DNA of 64,000 nt from Larix kaempferi (lineage: Eukaryota > Streptophyta > Pinopsida > Pinales > Pinaceae), in assembly GCA_027924585.1 (NCBI GenBank), contig BSBM01000047.1, positions 23,065,501 to 23,129,500 of the forward strand. Reading direction: 5' to 3'. Below the pieces are notes generated by a model. It was not told the DNA's origin and searched no databases. It saw only the letters and a program-made list of their open reading frames with translations. Made by a program: the position numbers and the translations under genes. Shown here in pieces: positions 47,001 to 60,100 of the stretch; the stretch's first letter is position 1; each line of letters starts with the position of its first letter.

Positions 47001-47581
47001 TCCTAGTTTAATGAATGTTATGATACTTAAATGTTATTGCATATTACCAATAATGAAATAATAAGGTAAGAACTTAGGATTTAGAGGGCATGAACCTTCT
47101 TCCCCTAAAAAGTATACCAACCGTAAGGGTCCTCGATAGTTGCGCATGGAGTGAATGCAAATTATGAGTTCTAAAGACCTCCATTTAAATCGTTGACTAT
47201 TCCATGCCACGTTGGATCAATAAAAGCTTCGGTAAACTCCGTTGTGTGATGGATAAACTTATCTGGATGATGTAACTTAAGGAATATTGTGAAAAGGTAT
47301 GAAATATGATACTAAGGTGGATAGAACATGATTATAACATCTAGGCATCCTAGGCATAATATTGAGATCCAACAAAAGGATTAATGTAAAATGTTCTTTA
47401 ATTATTAGAACACATATCACGAGATAAGAAAAGTAAAATTTAAAGATAATATTGGCATACTTGGTCAAGTTAAAGCTAAGTAGGACAAGTATGGCCAACA
47501 CCTGCTACTTGCAAGAATGAAGAGTTTATGCGTCAAGAATTTCCCTGCATTATTATGACCATAACTTCGGGACGAAGTTTC
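44011..47581. other. Internal region of LARD, AT-rich, non-coding
   Basis: No gene on either strand. Contains TA microsatellites at about 44537-44562 and 45857-45878 and several A-tracts. From about 46500 the composition becomes less extreme and may be relic pol sequence beyond recognition. Confidence 0.6.
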
Positions 47582-47597
47582 TTGAAGGGTGGGTGTA
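47582..47597 (+). promoter_or_regulatory. Polypurine tract region of the LARD
   Basis: TTGAAGGGTGGGTGTA immediately precedes the TG of the 3' LTR. Confidence 0.7.
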
Positions 47598-50187
47598 TGT
47601 AACGCCCCGTATTTTGACTAGGCATGTTTATGAGTTAGACACCTTTCACTCTATTTGCTTGTTATCTGTTCGACTCAAGTAGACAGAATGAACTATATTT
47701 TCAGCATGTTAGACAAGATGATATGTTGCTACTATGTTTAAGATATTACTATGTCCATGCTGATACTACGGTTATGATGTTACTATATTCATGCAGATTA
47801 TTAAGTTATGATTATCATGAGATTCATTGCTTTTATGATGAAAATATATGTTTTAGCATTTTCATAGATGAAATGTGAAATATATGGTGTTGTACGTGGA
47901 TACCATCTTCTTATATGAATTATTGAAGTATTATATGTCATACGCATCTATGATGAACTAAAAAGGTTACATGAAATAAAATGATTTTTGATAACATGGA
48001 TCAATTGGCGATCAATGGGAAATGCTTTCTATAGATTGTATTTTTGCGAAATACTAACCTACAGGACACGAGGGCTATGGGATAGCTAGCTACATGATCT
48101 GATATATTGGGAAAAGAACATGTTCGTACAGTAAACCTAAGTCAGCCAAAAATGATGATACGATAACACAAACTGATAATCCTGATAGCAGCAGAGTATG
48201 ATTTGATAAGGGTGTAGACCCGGTATGTTGAGAGGGATGGATGTGTTTCCCACCCTATGTTCCTATGATACCCGAGGTCGTGGGAGGACCGTGCTGAGAC
48301 ACGCTCCCCATGTAGTTGTTATGACGATGGTCGGATTCCTGCTAGGGGAGGATAGGTCCACTGTTCAGCCGACGCTATCGCTCTCAAGTTCTATGTGGTC
48401 AGATCGGTGAGTCCGACATCCACTTTTGTACTAGCAGAGGAAGGATAGGGAGGATGCAGGATGTAGATTATGATGGGAGAATGTGTTAGTTAGTACTGTT
48501 GAGGGTTGGGTATTCCTTGATTCCGAGTTAGTGGTAGTAAGTACCCTTCCTTGTACATGATTGATTAAACTGATGTAAAGATAAAGGTAATGATGTGAAA
48601 TCACAAAGAATTAACTGTTAAATAACTGAGGACGTTAAGTAATTGTACTATATATATTATGCTTGTTGTTCTGCATGGGGGTAAATATTACTATTAGTTA
48701 GCAGGTATGCATAGGCGGGATGGGGTTTTCCTATAGTACATTTACGATCTATGCATACGCTGGCCACGCATGCACACCTTGCACATGTACACTAGTATCG
48801 ATATACAAACACTTGAACATATGGAATAAATGTATAAGTCGTCATAAGTAAATATGTAAATCATGCATTGATCGAACTTTGATAACGAATATAAAGTTAT
48901 TTAAGAGGTGTAAAACAAATCAACTAAGCTATGTATTACTTGTTGGTAAACATCGTGATAAACAATTGAGACAAGTGTCGTCAGTTCACATCGTCATCTG
49001 AGAATTGTTGTAAATAAGGTAATGGTACTGTCTAATTAAATAGTAAGATTGTTTAAGCACTTAAGGGTGCTTTGTTTAGTAGAAGGATGATATTAGGTAG
49101 ATGTTAGGGTACTCATATAATAAACAATTGATTTAAAAGACATTTTATTAGATTCACCATTTATTACTACTATGTGGTGATTTAATTAATAATATTACTT
49201 AATTAATGTTATTTTAATAATATTACTATTCATGTCATAACAATTGCAAAATAGGTAAAATGTAAATATTGATTAACAAATGATTAAAGTGTGATTATTT
49301 CCATTTCTAAGTTAAACGTAATAGGATAACAATTCTTGAATGGAAGTGACGTGGGGGAAAAATGGTTAAAGTTATTTAATTATTCAATGCGAATCTTAGA
49401 ATTTAAATCTCAGGATAAGTTATCTTGAAAAATGTGGTAGACCATTAAAACATATCATGTCCAAGTGAAAAGAGTCAACTATTTATATAATATTTTACTA
49501 ATGACATTAATAACATTAAATACAAATGGGAAAGGGGAAATGTTTGAGGGGCTCGAGAGAGGAGTTTGGGGGCGATGGAGTAAGCCCAAGTCCTTCTCGA
49601 GTAGGGAAAAATGTATATAGAGGGGGAGGAAGTTGAAGGTAAGGGGGGAGATAGTTGGAAGTACAGAGGAAGAGGTTTGGAGAACCAAGGACAGACTGCT
49701 CTCGGAATTATCAGTTTGTGGGTTCGGGGGCTTGGAAATCCTTGAATTTCCAAGGGCCAGCATAATAATAGCTGGTCGGTAGGGTGGACACATCATTTTG
49801 GCTGACTAAGAGAATGAAAACATAATCGGCTGCAACCTACGGTCGACTAGCATCAGCATCAGGTAATTTCCTTGTCAATATTTAGTTTGATTATTATGCT
49901 GAAACTTACTTTGAAACCTGCAAATACTTGCTATTTACTGCTTTATTACGGTGAAACATATTCTTATGCTGAAAACATTTGTTGCAAGAAAATATTGATA
50001 TGTTGGGTTATTTTTTTTAATATACGAATGTATGAATTTTAAGTACAAAACCGTAAACTAAATCTCATTTAACAGAAATAGAGATTAGATGGGAAATTTA
50101 CTCCCTTACACCTGAGTAAAGTTCATTACATAGAAAATTAACTTAGAAAATCTACCTAGTGCTCTGCCGTAAAACCAGGGCACTACA
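47598..50187 (+). repeat. 3' LTR of the LARD-like element
   Basis: 2590 bp, TGTAACGCCCC to GGCACTACA, co-linear with 38887-41479. Confidence 0.92.
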
Positions 50188-50192
50188 TTTAA

Positions 50193-51204
50193 AGCATCAA
50201 TTATATTCAACTATAAACCAAAAATACATGAGTCATGTCTCTAGGGTTTCAAACCCTCTTTTGCTTTTACAACTGTCATACGGCTTAAAAATTCATAACA
50301 GTACAAACAGAGAATTTAAATGCATGATGATAATCCTCCTTTTCGAATTTTATAGAACCGGTATCACTGCCAAAACATCACCATGAAAACACTTAATAGC
50401 ACAGAGTTTGATTTGAAGACGTTCTAGGTCTGCCCGAGGCTTACTAGGGCCGCGAGTTGAACTATCAAGGGAGAAGTCGCCCACTTCCCTTGGCCATTAA
50501 CATTGCTGAGGAGTTATCCTATCACACAACACAAACACAAAACATAAACAAAAAAATTAGAACCCTGTGCAAACGAGATGGATTCCAAAACAACTTAACC
50601 ATTGTCAACTTTAAAAAAAAACACACGCTCACCTTCCATTTATGGCACAAGAAGGAAGCCAAGCATTGACAATCACCATCAATACCGTGAGTACAAATAG
50701 CATTCCAACGCCAAGTTACAAGCTGCGAGTATTCACCATCGAAACCCTAGTTTTTACAAATGGCATTCAAAACCCGAAATGGACAAGAGCCTGTCGGCTC
50801 CTCCAGCAAAACAATGAAAAAGCATTGAGTTAAACAATGAAGGGTGGTCATTCAATGCATGACTAGGGTTTACTGAAAACCCTACGTCCATCACATGGAC
50901 CCTGCCATCTGTGCTCTCCACTATTGGTTCATTTAAAGAGCATTTAAGTCATAAACCTTACAAGATATCATTACACCTGCCAACAGTGAAATCCCCTAAG
51001 GCTCAAATAGTATTATGCTTTCCTATAGTCATGAATCGTGGCGATGCCAAAACCTTAACACTAAACGAATTCATTATCCAAGTTTAGTCTATAGTTTTGG
51101 ATAAGCATTTTAAATGTCATCACTTAAATAATCAAAGCAATTCGATTTGGAACTATATATATATATGGTTGGAGGTCGATTATAATACCACCTCATAAGT
51201 AATT

Positions 51205-51249
<45 letters not shown>

Positions 51250-51479
51250 GTGATTTAAAACCTTTTACAAATACAAGTTTATCATATGCCTACTATAATA
51301 CAAGAAGAGAGCTTTAATGTAATGAACCCTATGTAATAACCATGGAATAGAATCGAGTTATATCATAACATTACCATAAATAAAATAATGGCTAGGGTAT
51401 GTTTTCTCTAAGCGTTAAGATTTAGCTTTCATATGCATGCCAAGGACGTAAAATCTAGTATAAGAAAAATAAGACAGAA
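50193..51479. other. No supportable gene
   Basis: Continues the sequence interrupted at 38886. Open frames (50159-50386, 50457-50669, 50642-50833) have no recognisable content. A long TA microsatellite lies at about 51207-51247. Confidence 0.45.
51207..51247. repeat. (TA)n microsatellite
   Basis: About 20 uninterrupted AT dinucleotides. Confidence 0.95.
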
Positions 51480-51984
51480 TGACATACACCATATTATTTC
51501 TTTGATCGTCAAACTCTTAAAAACCTGGACAATACATTTCTTACCTGCAGATCTGTAGAGGAATAGTAAAGTGCGTTAGCTAGAGAATAGCTAAGTAAGC
51601 CTCGGGGTATCCATAGAACCCCTTCGATAAAAGAAAATAAAAAGTTAGTATCCATGATCATAATTATAGGGTTGTAAGAGACAGTTTAAAAGCGAAACTA
51701 TGCTTTTATCAAATAACGATAAAACATGATGCATAAATATTTAAATAAATGCATTTATTAAAAAAATGGATTACGACATAAATAGAATAATTACAACATT
51801 TTGATGTTACGACATATTTAATTAATCGACAACCTTGGTGATTAAGTATGTGCTTCATTGTAAACATAACCGATCTATTATTGAAAATATTAAATTATCC
51901 TTATCATACTTTCTACATAACAAGTATTAGCATTAAATCCTCAATAGAAAAATTTTAATTTTTATGAAAATTTGGTATCTTACA
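51480..51984 (+). repeat. LTR related to 36435-36951, plus strand
   Basis: Begins TGACATACACC and ends GGTATCTTACA (505 bp). It shares the GCTAAGTAAGCC block, the CTTAATCACC block and both end types with the minus-strand LTR at 36435-36951. No primer site follows and no pol precedes it, so it is a solo or orphan LTR. Confidence 0.65.
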
Positions 51985-54251
51985 TATTCAAATATCTCGA
52001 ATGAGAAATCTACTACCCTTCGTATTCCACTTGCGTAAATTCATAAGAATACAACTAATATGCAATCCACATTAAATCAACTATCTAAACCAAAAATAAG
52101 ACAACTTATACAAAGACATACATATAACATGAACATGCAATTGCATACATAGAGATACATCACTTTGGAAGCAGTTAAGGTATTCTTTTATATATATGTC
52201 CTCTTACATCCACACTTACATCACACCTATAAGATATTAAAAAAATGCGATATTACTGTTCAATATATATATAATATCCTTATATCTTAACCATTTATCT
52301 CTCATTATATATAATACCATTATATATATATATATATAATAAAACATTTAACATTTATCAAAATCTAACTTATGTTCTTAACCCATGTTGATCATATAAA
52401 AGCATACTATATACATTCTAATAGTATATCAATTTAACAACATTGCAACGCATATTACCAACTAAAAATATTCGAGTTCGGTTAACTAAATGTTTAAATA
52501 AAAAAAAAAACAGAGATGTAATATCTGGGTCGTTTAGGTGGCATCAACAGAGAGACAACCAGTTGAGGCTTTTGGAACACTAACTCCACTATAACCTCAG
52601 ATCTGAGGCAGCAAACAGAGATAAAAAGGGTGGTGAATCTGGTGATCCCTTAAATGAGGTTAATTGATCTAAAATTTAATGTCATTGATAAGAATTCTCC
52701 TACACGGTGCCACAGAGTTAAATACCACGGTGGAAGGATTTCCATTATACTCCTCATGAAATTTATCAATATATCAAGTTGTTACGGTTTGAAGGTATTA
52801 GACCTTGGAAGGTACTGTTAATAATTAATTTGGTGTTGACTTGTAACAAAGGTTTTTACAGAATTACCACTTATAACTCAAAATGTCATGGATTTCTTGT
52901 TATCATAACATTTACTTAATGACTACTCAATTACAGATCACAGGAGGTGAGAACTTAGAGTTGCATCTTAGTTGTTATCCACAATGATGGAGGTTCAGGT
53001 TAAGACGCTTGGCATCCCATTGTTAGTTTTAACTTCACTTGGGATAGAGTATGAAGCATGATATTATACTAGAGTCCTATTACATATAATAAAATTCCCT
53101 TTGTTGTTTTAAGTTCTTTTTTCACTTGATACAAAATGGAAGGGTACAAGTAAAAGGGCACAGGTGTCTCTGATATACGCCATATATACATGTATGGTGT
53201 TGGATTTCTTCCTGCGTAATCCTCCAATGTGAATATTGAGAAGATTTTCATCAATATGAGGTCAGTATGTTCTTGTGTGCTTTGGCTATATATTCTCAAG
53301 GTGCATCTTAACATCAAATTTTCACTTTATTATATATTTTTTTATTGCAAAATTTGTGAAGCATGTTTCTATTACAAGTCCGGATGGACACCATAGCTTT
53401 CTCTGGGGAAACACATATTCTTTAAAATATGTTTTAACTATTATATAAACCTCCATTACAAAGTATATTACAAGATAAAGAAATCCACAAAGGGCAAAAC
53501 ACCAAGAAGCAATATATCTTTACAAAATTAATAATGCCTCACAATGGAGGAACACTTTCAGTGATAATAATAGTAGCAACATTAAAAAAAAAAATTCCAA
53601 TTAATGGGGTACACCACTAGAACGGAATTTAGAGAAACAATTTATTTCAATGGTTAGTCAAGATTTTCGTGGAGATTGAAGTCCAACGCTAAGAACCCCT
53701 CATTTTCAACCACTAGCCTCTTTAATAGGGGCATTGAAAACACTAAAGAACTTTTCTTTGAGCAAAGTAGAGATTCGATGAGTTGAACGCTAAATTCAGT
53801 GTACATAACACAAACAAGATCATCCTTGAAAGGGTCAAAGAATTAATCCCCAATTCACTTTGTTTCAAACATTCTGCAAAACACAACAGTAAATTTCTTT
53901 TGACATCCTTCTATTTAAAGTATTGACTCCTTATAATATATCCAATTGGATTGGCATTCGATTACCACTTTAGATACCCTGCGAGTTATCACAACAAGCT
54001 CCTTTGGGGATCAACGTAGTTGTGTGAGGTATGCCATTGCTTTCATACAAGTCATGGACTCTCTGATCTACAGTATAACTAAGATTCTAGTCGATTCTCT
54101 CATTGAGATCACCTATATTTATTTCAAAACAGAATAAAAACACATAGACATTGCGTTTATACAAATACCTCAATAATAAATTCTATGCAATCCATTATGA
54201 GCAATAGTAGAAAGCATATTTTGAGCCCTTAGATCCGAGATTTTGAAGCTC
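51985..54251. other. No supportable gene
   Basis: AT-rich sequence with short microsatellites (about 52320-52340). Open frames at 53069-53317 and 53946-54137 have no recognisable motifs. Confidence 0.5.
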
Positions 54252-54263
54252 GCTCTGATACCA
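54252..54263 (-). promoter_or_regulatory. Isolated primer-binding-site motif, minus strand
   Basis: GCTCTGATACCA is the reverse complement of TGGTATCAGAGC. On the minus strand it follows CATAGATCAAAG, where an LTR could end at ..GATCA. No convincing LTR was delimited, so this may be an element relic or chance. Confidence 0.35.
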
Positions 54264-54265
54264 CT

Positions 54266-54538
54266 TTGATCTATGGTACTTGTGTGCATTGGGAACATGA
54301 GGTGCATTCTTATTTGCATGTACTTGGGGAATTTGAGGTCAAGCAAAATGAATACCAAGAACATGTTTATTGCGTGAGAGATTATGAGTTTCCTCTAGGT
54401 GGTAGTTGTACAGTTTTGGAGGAGCCACATGATCTCACTTCGGTTGACCCAACCATGATGGATGAATTTTATAGAGATTTGGTTCACCATTCTCCATCCC
54501 ACACACATATGGGATCCTACCATTCCTTAGATGATTAG
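54266..54538 (+). pseudogene. Orphan coding-like fragment upstream of an LTR
   Basis: An open frame of 90 codons with balanced composition (SCTVLEEPHDLTSVDPTMMD, HHSPSHTHMGSYHSLDD). No family recognised. It lies 284 bp before a polypurine tract and LTR start, so it is probably internal retroelement sequence. Confidence 0.35.
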
Positions 54539-54821
54539 GTTTCAACAAAAGACATTGCCATTGTATAACATGCATAAGTGGTAATGGGATCTAGGAGTTT
54601 ATGGATCATTTTAGTTTCCATTGATGTATGGAGGAATGCAATGTAAGCAGTGGGACCCTGGGATCATTTTTGGAGATCCAGTGATAGCTAGAGTAGCACA
54701 GCATCAACATGGTGTCACCTCCATGGAGTTCAGTTAGAATTTGAAATTCCAATGCTTGTCAAGTTCTGCTACAGATCTTATAGTACTTGAGGATAAGCAA
54801 TCTTCGGAGGGAGGACTATAA

Positions 54822-55850
54822 TGTCCCCATTTTTTTATACCACCATATTCTACCAATACCCATTCAACGCCATGGGTCCTAGTGATAGTTTAGAATTAAT
54901 TAATTAATGAGGGGTTAAGTTTTGAGGTTTCCAAAGTATTTAATTTCGTTTCCTTAAGTTTAGGATGCACTTGATAAAAGTTAATTTTCAGTAATATATA
55001 TTTATTTCAATGGAATAAATTGGATAATGATCCACAAGGGCACATTAGAGAATAAGGTTTGACCAAGAGGTAACTTGCAAAACAAGAAAAGATAAGAGCA
55101 GCCAAAGCTAGGAAAGCAAGAAAAAGAAAGAAAAAATGGCACAAGGCAGAGAAGCAACAAAGCTCAGGAAAAGCATAATAAAGCAAAAAGCAGATAAAAG
55201 CGGAAAACGGAACAAGACAGAAAAGCAGGAAAAACAAGATAACGAAGAAAAGCAGGAAAAAGCAATCAAAAGCAAAAGAAGGATAGAAAGGAAAAGTAGG
55301 ATAAAGCAAAGGAAGAAAGCAAAGCAAAAAAGAAAATATTGAAAGCAAGATTTCCTTATCCACTCCATGAGGGTGCATTAGCCTAGATGAACTGCTCCAC
55401 AAGTCATCCTAAATATATAAAAGGATTTTTCACCACTTTCCCATATTTTGACAGTTTGAGAATTGAGTTGAGAGCTATTTTGCTTCTCTGACTTGGGAGA
55501 TGTGCCCCTAGTCCAAGATGGGAGATGTGCCCCTAGTCCAAGATGGGAGATGTGCCCCTGCTTCTTTTGAGAGGATGATGACATATAGTATTCATCATTG
55601 ATTTTATTGCAGGTCCTGAATTCTCATCTAGTGAATTTTTAGCTTGTTTGCAAAGATTGAGAAGTATCCCATTCGAAATTGTGATGATTTCTACTCTTTC
55701 CATGATGGAGAATTATTTCTCTTATGTATTTATTTCCTGAGACTTATATGAGAAGTATTTCAGATTCTAATGGATTTCATTAATGTAATGTTGAACCTCT
55801 GAAGTCCATTCTGCATATTAAATAAAGAGAAGTATTATTTTCATATCAAT
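54822..55850 (+). repeat. Candidate LTR with TATA box
   Basis: A purine tract (CGGAGGGAGGACT, 54805-54817) precedes TGTCCCCATTTTTT at 54822. Inside are a long A/G-rich strand (55080-55340), a TATA box ATATATAAAAGG at 55412-55423 and AATAAA near 55819. The right end (about 55850, ..CATATCA) is a guess and no partner LTR is present. Reverse-strand frames of Leu/Phe runs are by-products of the purine-rich tract. Confidence 0.45.
55495..55559 (+). repeat. 25-bp tandem repeat
   Basis: Two full units and one partial unit of GGGAGATGTGCCCCTAGTCC plus AAGAT (55495-55519, 55520-55544, 55545-55559), with no visible divergence. They lie just downstream of the TATA box. Confidence 0.92.
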
Positions 55851-56394
55851 TTCTTGCAACTAGTCTAGATTGCCATGGAAAATAGCTAGTTTTTAGAGTT
55901 TGATCAATAGATGAACCTATAAAACTCAAATTTGATTTATTTTAGTTGTTTCTATCACTTAACATGTCAATAAACTCATTCCATGTCTGAAACCAAGAAT
56001 TTGAATCCTTCTCCCCCTGTTTGGGAAATCCTGAAGTTGAACTAGTTGTGCAGTCCCGAGAGACAATTTTGCTTGCTTGCTTTTCAAACCCCATCAAAAA
56101 TTCCTCAAACTTTCTGGTAATTTAGATATCTTATAGTATATAGGTAATTTCAATTGTGTGGATACATGACAAAATGATAACATTCTAATAATTTTTTGCC
56201 ATATTTTACAACAACTACAACATTGCTAATTCATAAGCATATGAAGATTGCTTTACCTTTTTTTCTGCCTCACTGGTTGATGTTTTTTCTATTTTATTTT
56301 GTGTTGTTGTTTCTATTGGTTTTGGATCCTGATCTTCTTAATTTAGAGATGTTGTTGCTTCAACCGTGTTTGTACCCCAGTTTTATATGATATG
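55851..56394. other. No supportable gene
   Basis: Flanking sequence between two retroelements. An open frame at 56196-56390 is hydrophobic by composition only. Confidence 0.5.
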
Positions 56395-56786
56395 TGTGAA
56401 TAACCTGCAATAATTAATTAATGAAAACACACGATATAGCAGACATAACAAAACTCAGAATCATTTTTATATTGATCGCAGGACACTTCGAGGGGGAAAC
56501 CTCCTTTGAGCAAGTTCAATACAAATAACTTCACGGTACCTTCATTAGTCTCAACACAAACTTATATACTAAGTCTAGTCGCCAATACCATGTGTCAATA
56601 CAAACCATGGGCCAATACAAAATATGGATCAACAATTACTACAGAATGACTTAGAAAGAATATGATTCCAACAACAATAATACAAACTATGGATCAACAA
56701 ATACTACGGGACGACTTACAAAGCATATGCGTCCAACAACAATATACTAACAAAGTAAATAGAAGGGTTGACATGGGTTCTTAACA
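56395..56786 (-). repeat. 3' LTR of the second chromovirus copy
   Basis: 392 bp, the reverse complement of the 15135-15509 family (plus-strand end ACATGGGTTCTTAACA), followed by the purine tract read in reverse (TCCCCTCTCCCTTA, 56787-56800). Confidence 0.9.
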
Positions 56787-56800
56787 TCCCCTCTCCCTTA

Positions 56801-57169
56801 GAAAAAGCTTTGTCCTCAAAGCTTTAGATGTGGAAATTGATGCAGAATCTGAAGGAGTGGTTCCCCTGTAGCATCCTCGGGTTGTATTCTGGGCCACTGA
56901 CTCCTTGTGAGTTTCAGGGAGGGTTGCTTGGAAGGCTGTAGACGAATAAGAACCATATCAGCTCCGTGAAAAGTGTGCTCAGAACAGTGCCGATCGGCTT
57001 GTTGTTTCAGTCAAATTCTTGCCATGTGAAGATTGTCCTGCAGAATGAGAAGAATCTGATCGCGGTTTTGAAGAATCGAGTCAATTGCCTAAACTGAGGA
57101 GCTGCGGAGGGTGTATGGAATAGGAATTGGCGGTGCCTATCCATAGAATGCTTCATATGATGTCCTTTT
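56801..57169 (-). pseudogene. Integrase C-terminus/chromodomain remnant, minus strand
   Basis: Matches the 20200-20850 part of the first copy but lacks about 260 bases in the middle, so the chromodomain is truncated. It shares the TAG found after TATGG in the first copy. Confidence 0.8.
57165..57169. repeat. Target-site duplication CTTTT, left copy
   Basis: CTTTT is repeated at 60794-60798 on the other side of the insertion. Joining the flanks restores continuous chromovirus sequence. Confidence 0.85.
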
Positions 57170-60100
57170 TGTAACATCTCCCAAATAATGATGTTAGGAT
57201 TTAGTGAATTAAAAAAAAATTTCCTTTCACATCACATAATAAAGATAAATAAAACAACCCTATGTAACACTTTGCATCAATCCACCAAGTAACATCTTCT
57301 ATTGATTTATTATTCTTTTCACCACATACATTTAACTGGACAAGATTGTCCTGCCGAAAATCATGACACTTATAACTTATCATACATCTACATACAACCT
57401 TTATAATTTATCAGATACATTTAGATGCAACATTTATAATTTATCTCATACATCTAGAAATGGACATACAAGAAATTAACACCACATTCCAATTGACAAA
57501 ACAATAAGCCAAATTTTAAACACACATAATCGAGACAAGGATATAGGTGGTTCACCCCGGCTGGGATACGTCCACAAAGGCAGGTCAAATCTTGTAATAT
57601 TCCAAGTCAAGGGATACATTATGCAACTCAATGTCGCTATTCTTCCAGCTCCTCCTCTAGAGGGAGATCATTCTCAATAATCAAACTATACTCTTCCTGA
57701 AAGAGATTACATCTTGCGACACAGTTGTCGCCATAAATAATCGCCACTCTCATCGAGAGCATACACATAAAATTATCTTCTTATGGGATTTTTCCAAGCC
57801 TATAATACACAGAGGTTGAAAACTAAATAAGAACTTCTTCAAGCAATGCATGCAGATATTTAAATCAAGTAGAGATCATATCGCTCAAGCAACCTCTATA
57901 TGTGTAGATTGCCATCCCAAGTGAAAACTCAGCTGTACAAAATATATAATACAGAGATGCAAAATTCAAGTAGTTTTCTGTCAAGCAAACAATGTTCATA
58001 GATGACTAAACAGTGGAACTACATCCACTATATTTTAACATAACAGATTTGTAGCTGGGCATGGGTCGATTCTCCAAAATTAGATTCCCAGCCTCTCAAT
58101 CTATATAAAATATATAATCAATCTAGTATTTAAAGGGATCGATTCTCCACAAGGAGATCACCCTCACGACGGTTTAAATTAACTATATATATAAAAACAA
58201 ACAGATGGCAGAGAGGAGGACTTGTGCACAATGAGGCATCCACCTTTTCTTCTTTATTTAAATAACTGGATAAAATCTGCCATGCATACATTACAAAACT
58301 TACTTTTACTTTCTCAATGCCTTTTGCCTACAGGGCATTTTCCAAAGCTCAAGCTAACATCAGAAAATAAGTCAGAGGTCAATACACCTGAATGATCTCA
58401 CCGATTCTAAAGTATGGCATATTAATAATCTGGATATATCATCCAACACAAAGCTTCACGATTTCTCCCTACAGGACAAAAGCATAAAAACAGAGATTGG
58501 GATTTTACTTGCGGCCATATGGTTAGACAGAAATCATTCTCCGTTCCTATACAGTCAAACGCAATGCATACATCCACATTAATTCGGGGTATTGATCATG
58601 GCCACTCTACATATATATAATGATGACTAAAACGATTGCTTATCCGTACTAATTGTTTGATACAGGAATCGCATGACTGTGCTATAATAGATTCGCAGTG
58701 GATATATATATAAAGCCGCCAGTGTGAATTACCAGAAAACAATTTATGTAGATCGCATACAGCGATTTTCCCCAATCAAGGAACCTGCAATTGCAGTGGT
58801 CATTAAGTGCGACAACTATAAAGAATCCTCACTTAACTAAAATCGCCAAGTGGTGACAACAAGATTTGGGGATCGGGATCCTCTCATGGATCCGTCCCTT
58901 CCTTTTTACACAAATCTTTTCATTCTGCTGTGTACACAGTAAATTAACAAGCACACAAGAAAAACAAACCGAGGGGATCGAGATCTTGCTCGAGCTATTC
59001 CTTCAATTTTCAGTCTCCATCACGCAGCTATTCAGAAGGGAAAGGGGATCTTGGAAAACAGTAATCAATGTTGCAGATCCAATCCAGCAATAAAATAATA
59101 ACTATTGCAGACAAGGAGACATTTGGGAAATCTACTTATTTTGTAAACATCAATGAAAATGGATGGGTAATACCTGTCAAATGCATAAATTCGAGACAGC
59201 CTGATACCTATCTCCATCCTGCGTGCGGAATTCTTGAAAAATTGCAGACGGAAATGTAAAAATGGAAAACTTGCAAAGCTATTACCTTTCCTCTTCGAAA
59301 TGGCGAGTTTCTCCTTCCTTGAGTTACTAGCAGAGTGCCTTGCAAACTCTAATGTGTAACCCAGATGTTAAGTAAACTCCTTTTAGCTACCTTAAAATCG
59401 TTTAAATAAATCGTAGATCAATCCGTGGATTGCATCTTGCATATACCACAGCAATGAAATACTTATTGTTAACTACAATTTCTTAAAAGCCTAGATATTG
59501 AAATTATTCCTCTTAACTTTTTGCGATCTGGAATTCTTGAGATGATGTCGATCCCTATCTTTACATGGATCCCGATAATGTAGATCCTTGCACTGTAACC
59601 TCACTACTTTGACTGCTAATGGTGTTCTTAAAGCCCAAGATCCATCTCCGCATGAATTCTGTGCATCTGGCATATGTAAGTTTTCTGTAGAATTCATTAT
59701 GTAAAACTCCAGCATGGTTCTGCCTCCTGATAGGTGACCTTTTTCATACCGACTCTTCGAATCGTTGGTGAATTAACTACCCCCCGTATGGATCGATCCA
59801 GTGAGCTAATATAAACTCCAGATTTTCCCCCCTTTCTTGTCGATGCAGAACGAATATAAACAACCATCGTGCCTTTCCAACCACTGGGCAGGTGGCATGT
59901 TTATCAGCTCATCACCCTACGCGTGGAGGAGACAACTCCCAACAAAACGTGAATCCCTTGCCAAATGTGTTTGCTAAAGGAAGATGGCACTCGCATGGTG
60001 AGAGGCGTCTTAATAGAGGAGACAAGACTCCTTAAAACTCTCAAACAGTAACAACACGTTTCCCACTCCTCAAGTTAATTGAAAATCTTAAATTAGAAAC

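Larger units (their letters stand above)
38887..50187 (+). mobile_element. Non-coding LTR retrotransposon (LARD-like), 11.3 kb
   Basis: Two LTRs of about 2.59 kb (TGTAACGCCCC to GGCACTACA) enclose a 6.1-kb internal region with a strong initiator tRNA-Met primer site and a polypurine tract but no recognisable gag or pol. The flanks TTTAG (38882-38886) and TTTAA (50188-50192) fit a 5-bp target duplication with one change. The LTRs differ at roughly 2% of positions by eye. It must be mobilised in trans. The pre-LTR phrase ACTTCGGGACGAAGTTTCTT is like the 3' end of gypsy pol regions, suggesting a gypsy parent. Confidence 0.88.

Noticed and set aside
55007-55402. Hydrophobic minus-strand frames of 131 and 86 codons resembling membrane proteins
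   Set aside because: They arise from the opposite strand of an A/G-rich tract, giving Phe/Leu/Cys runs by composition.
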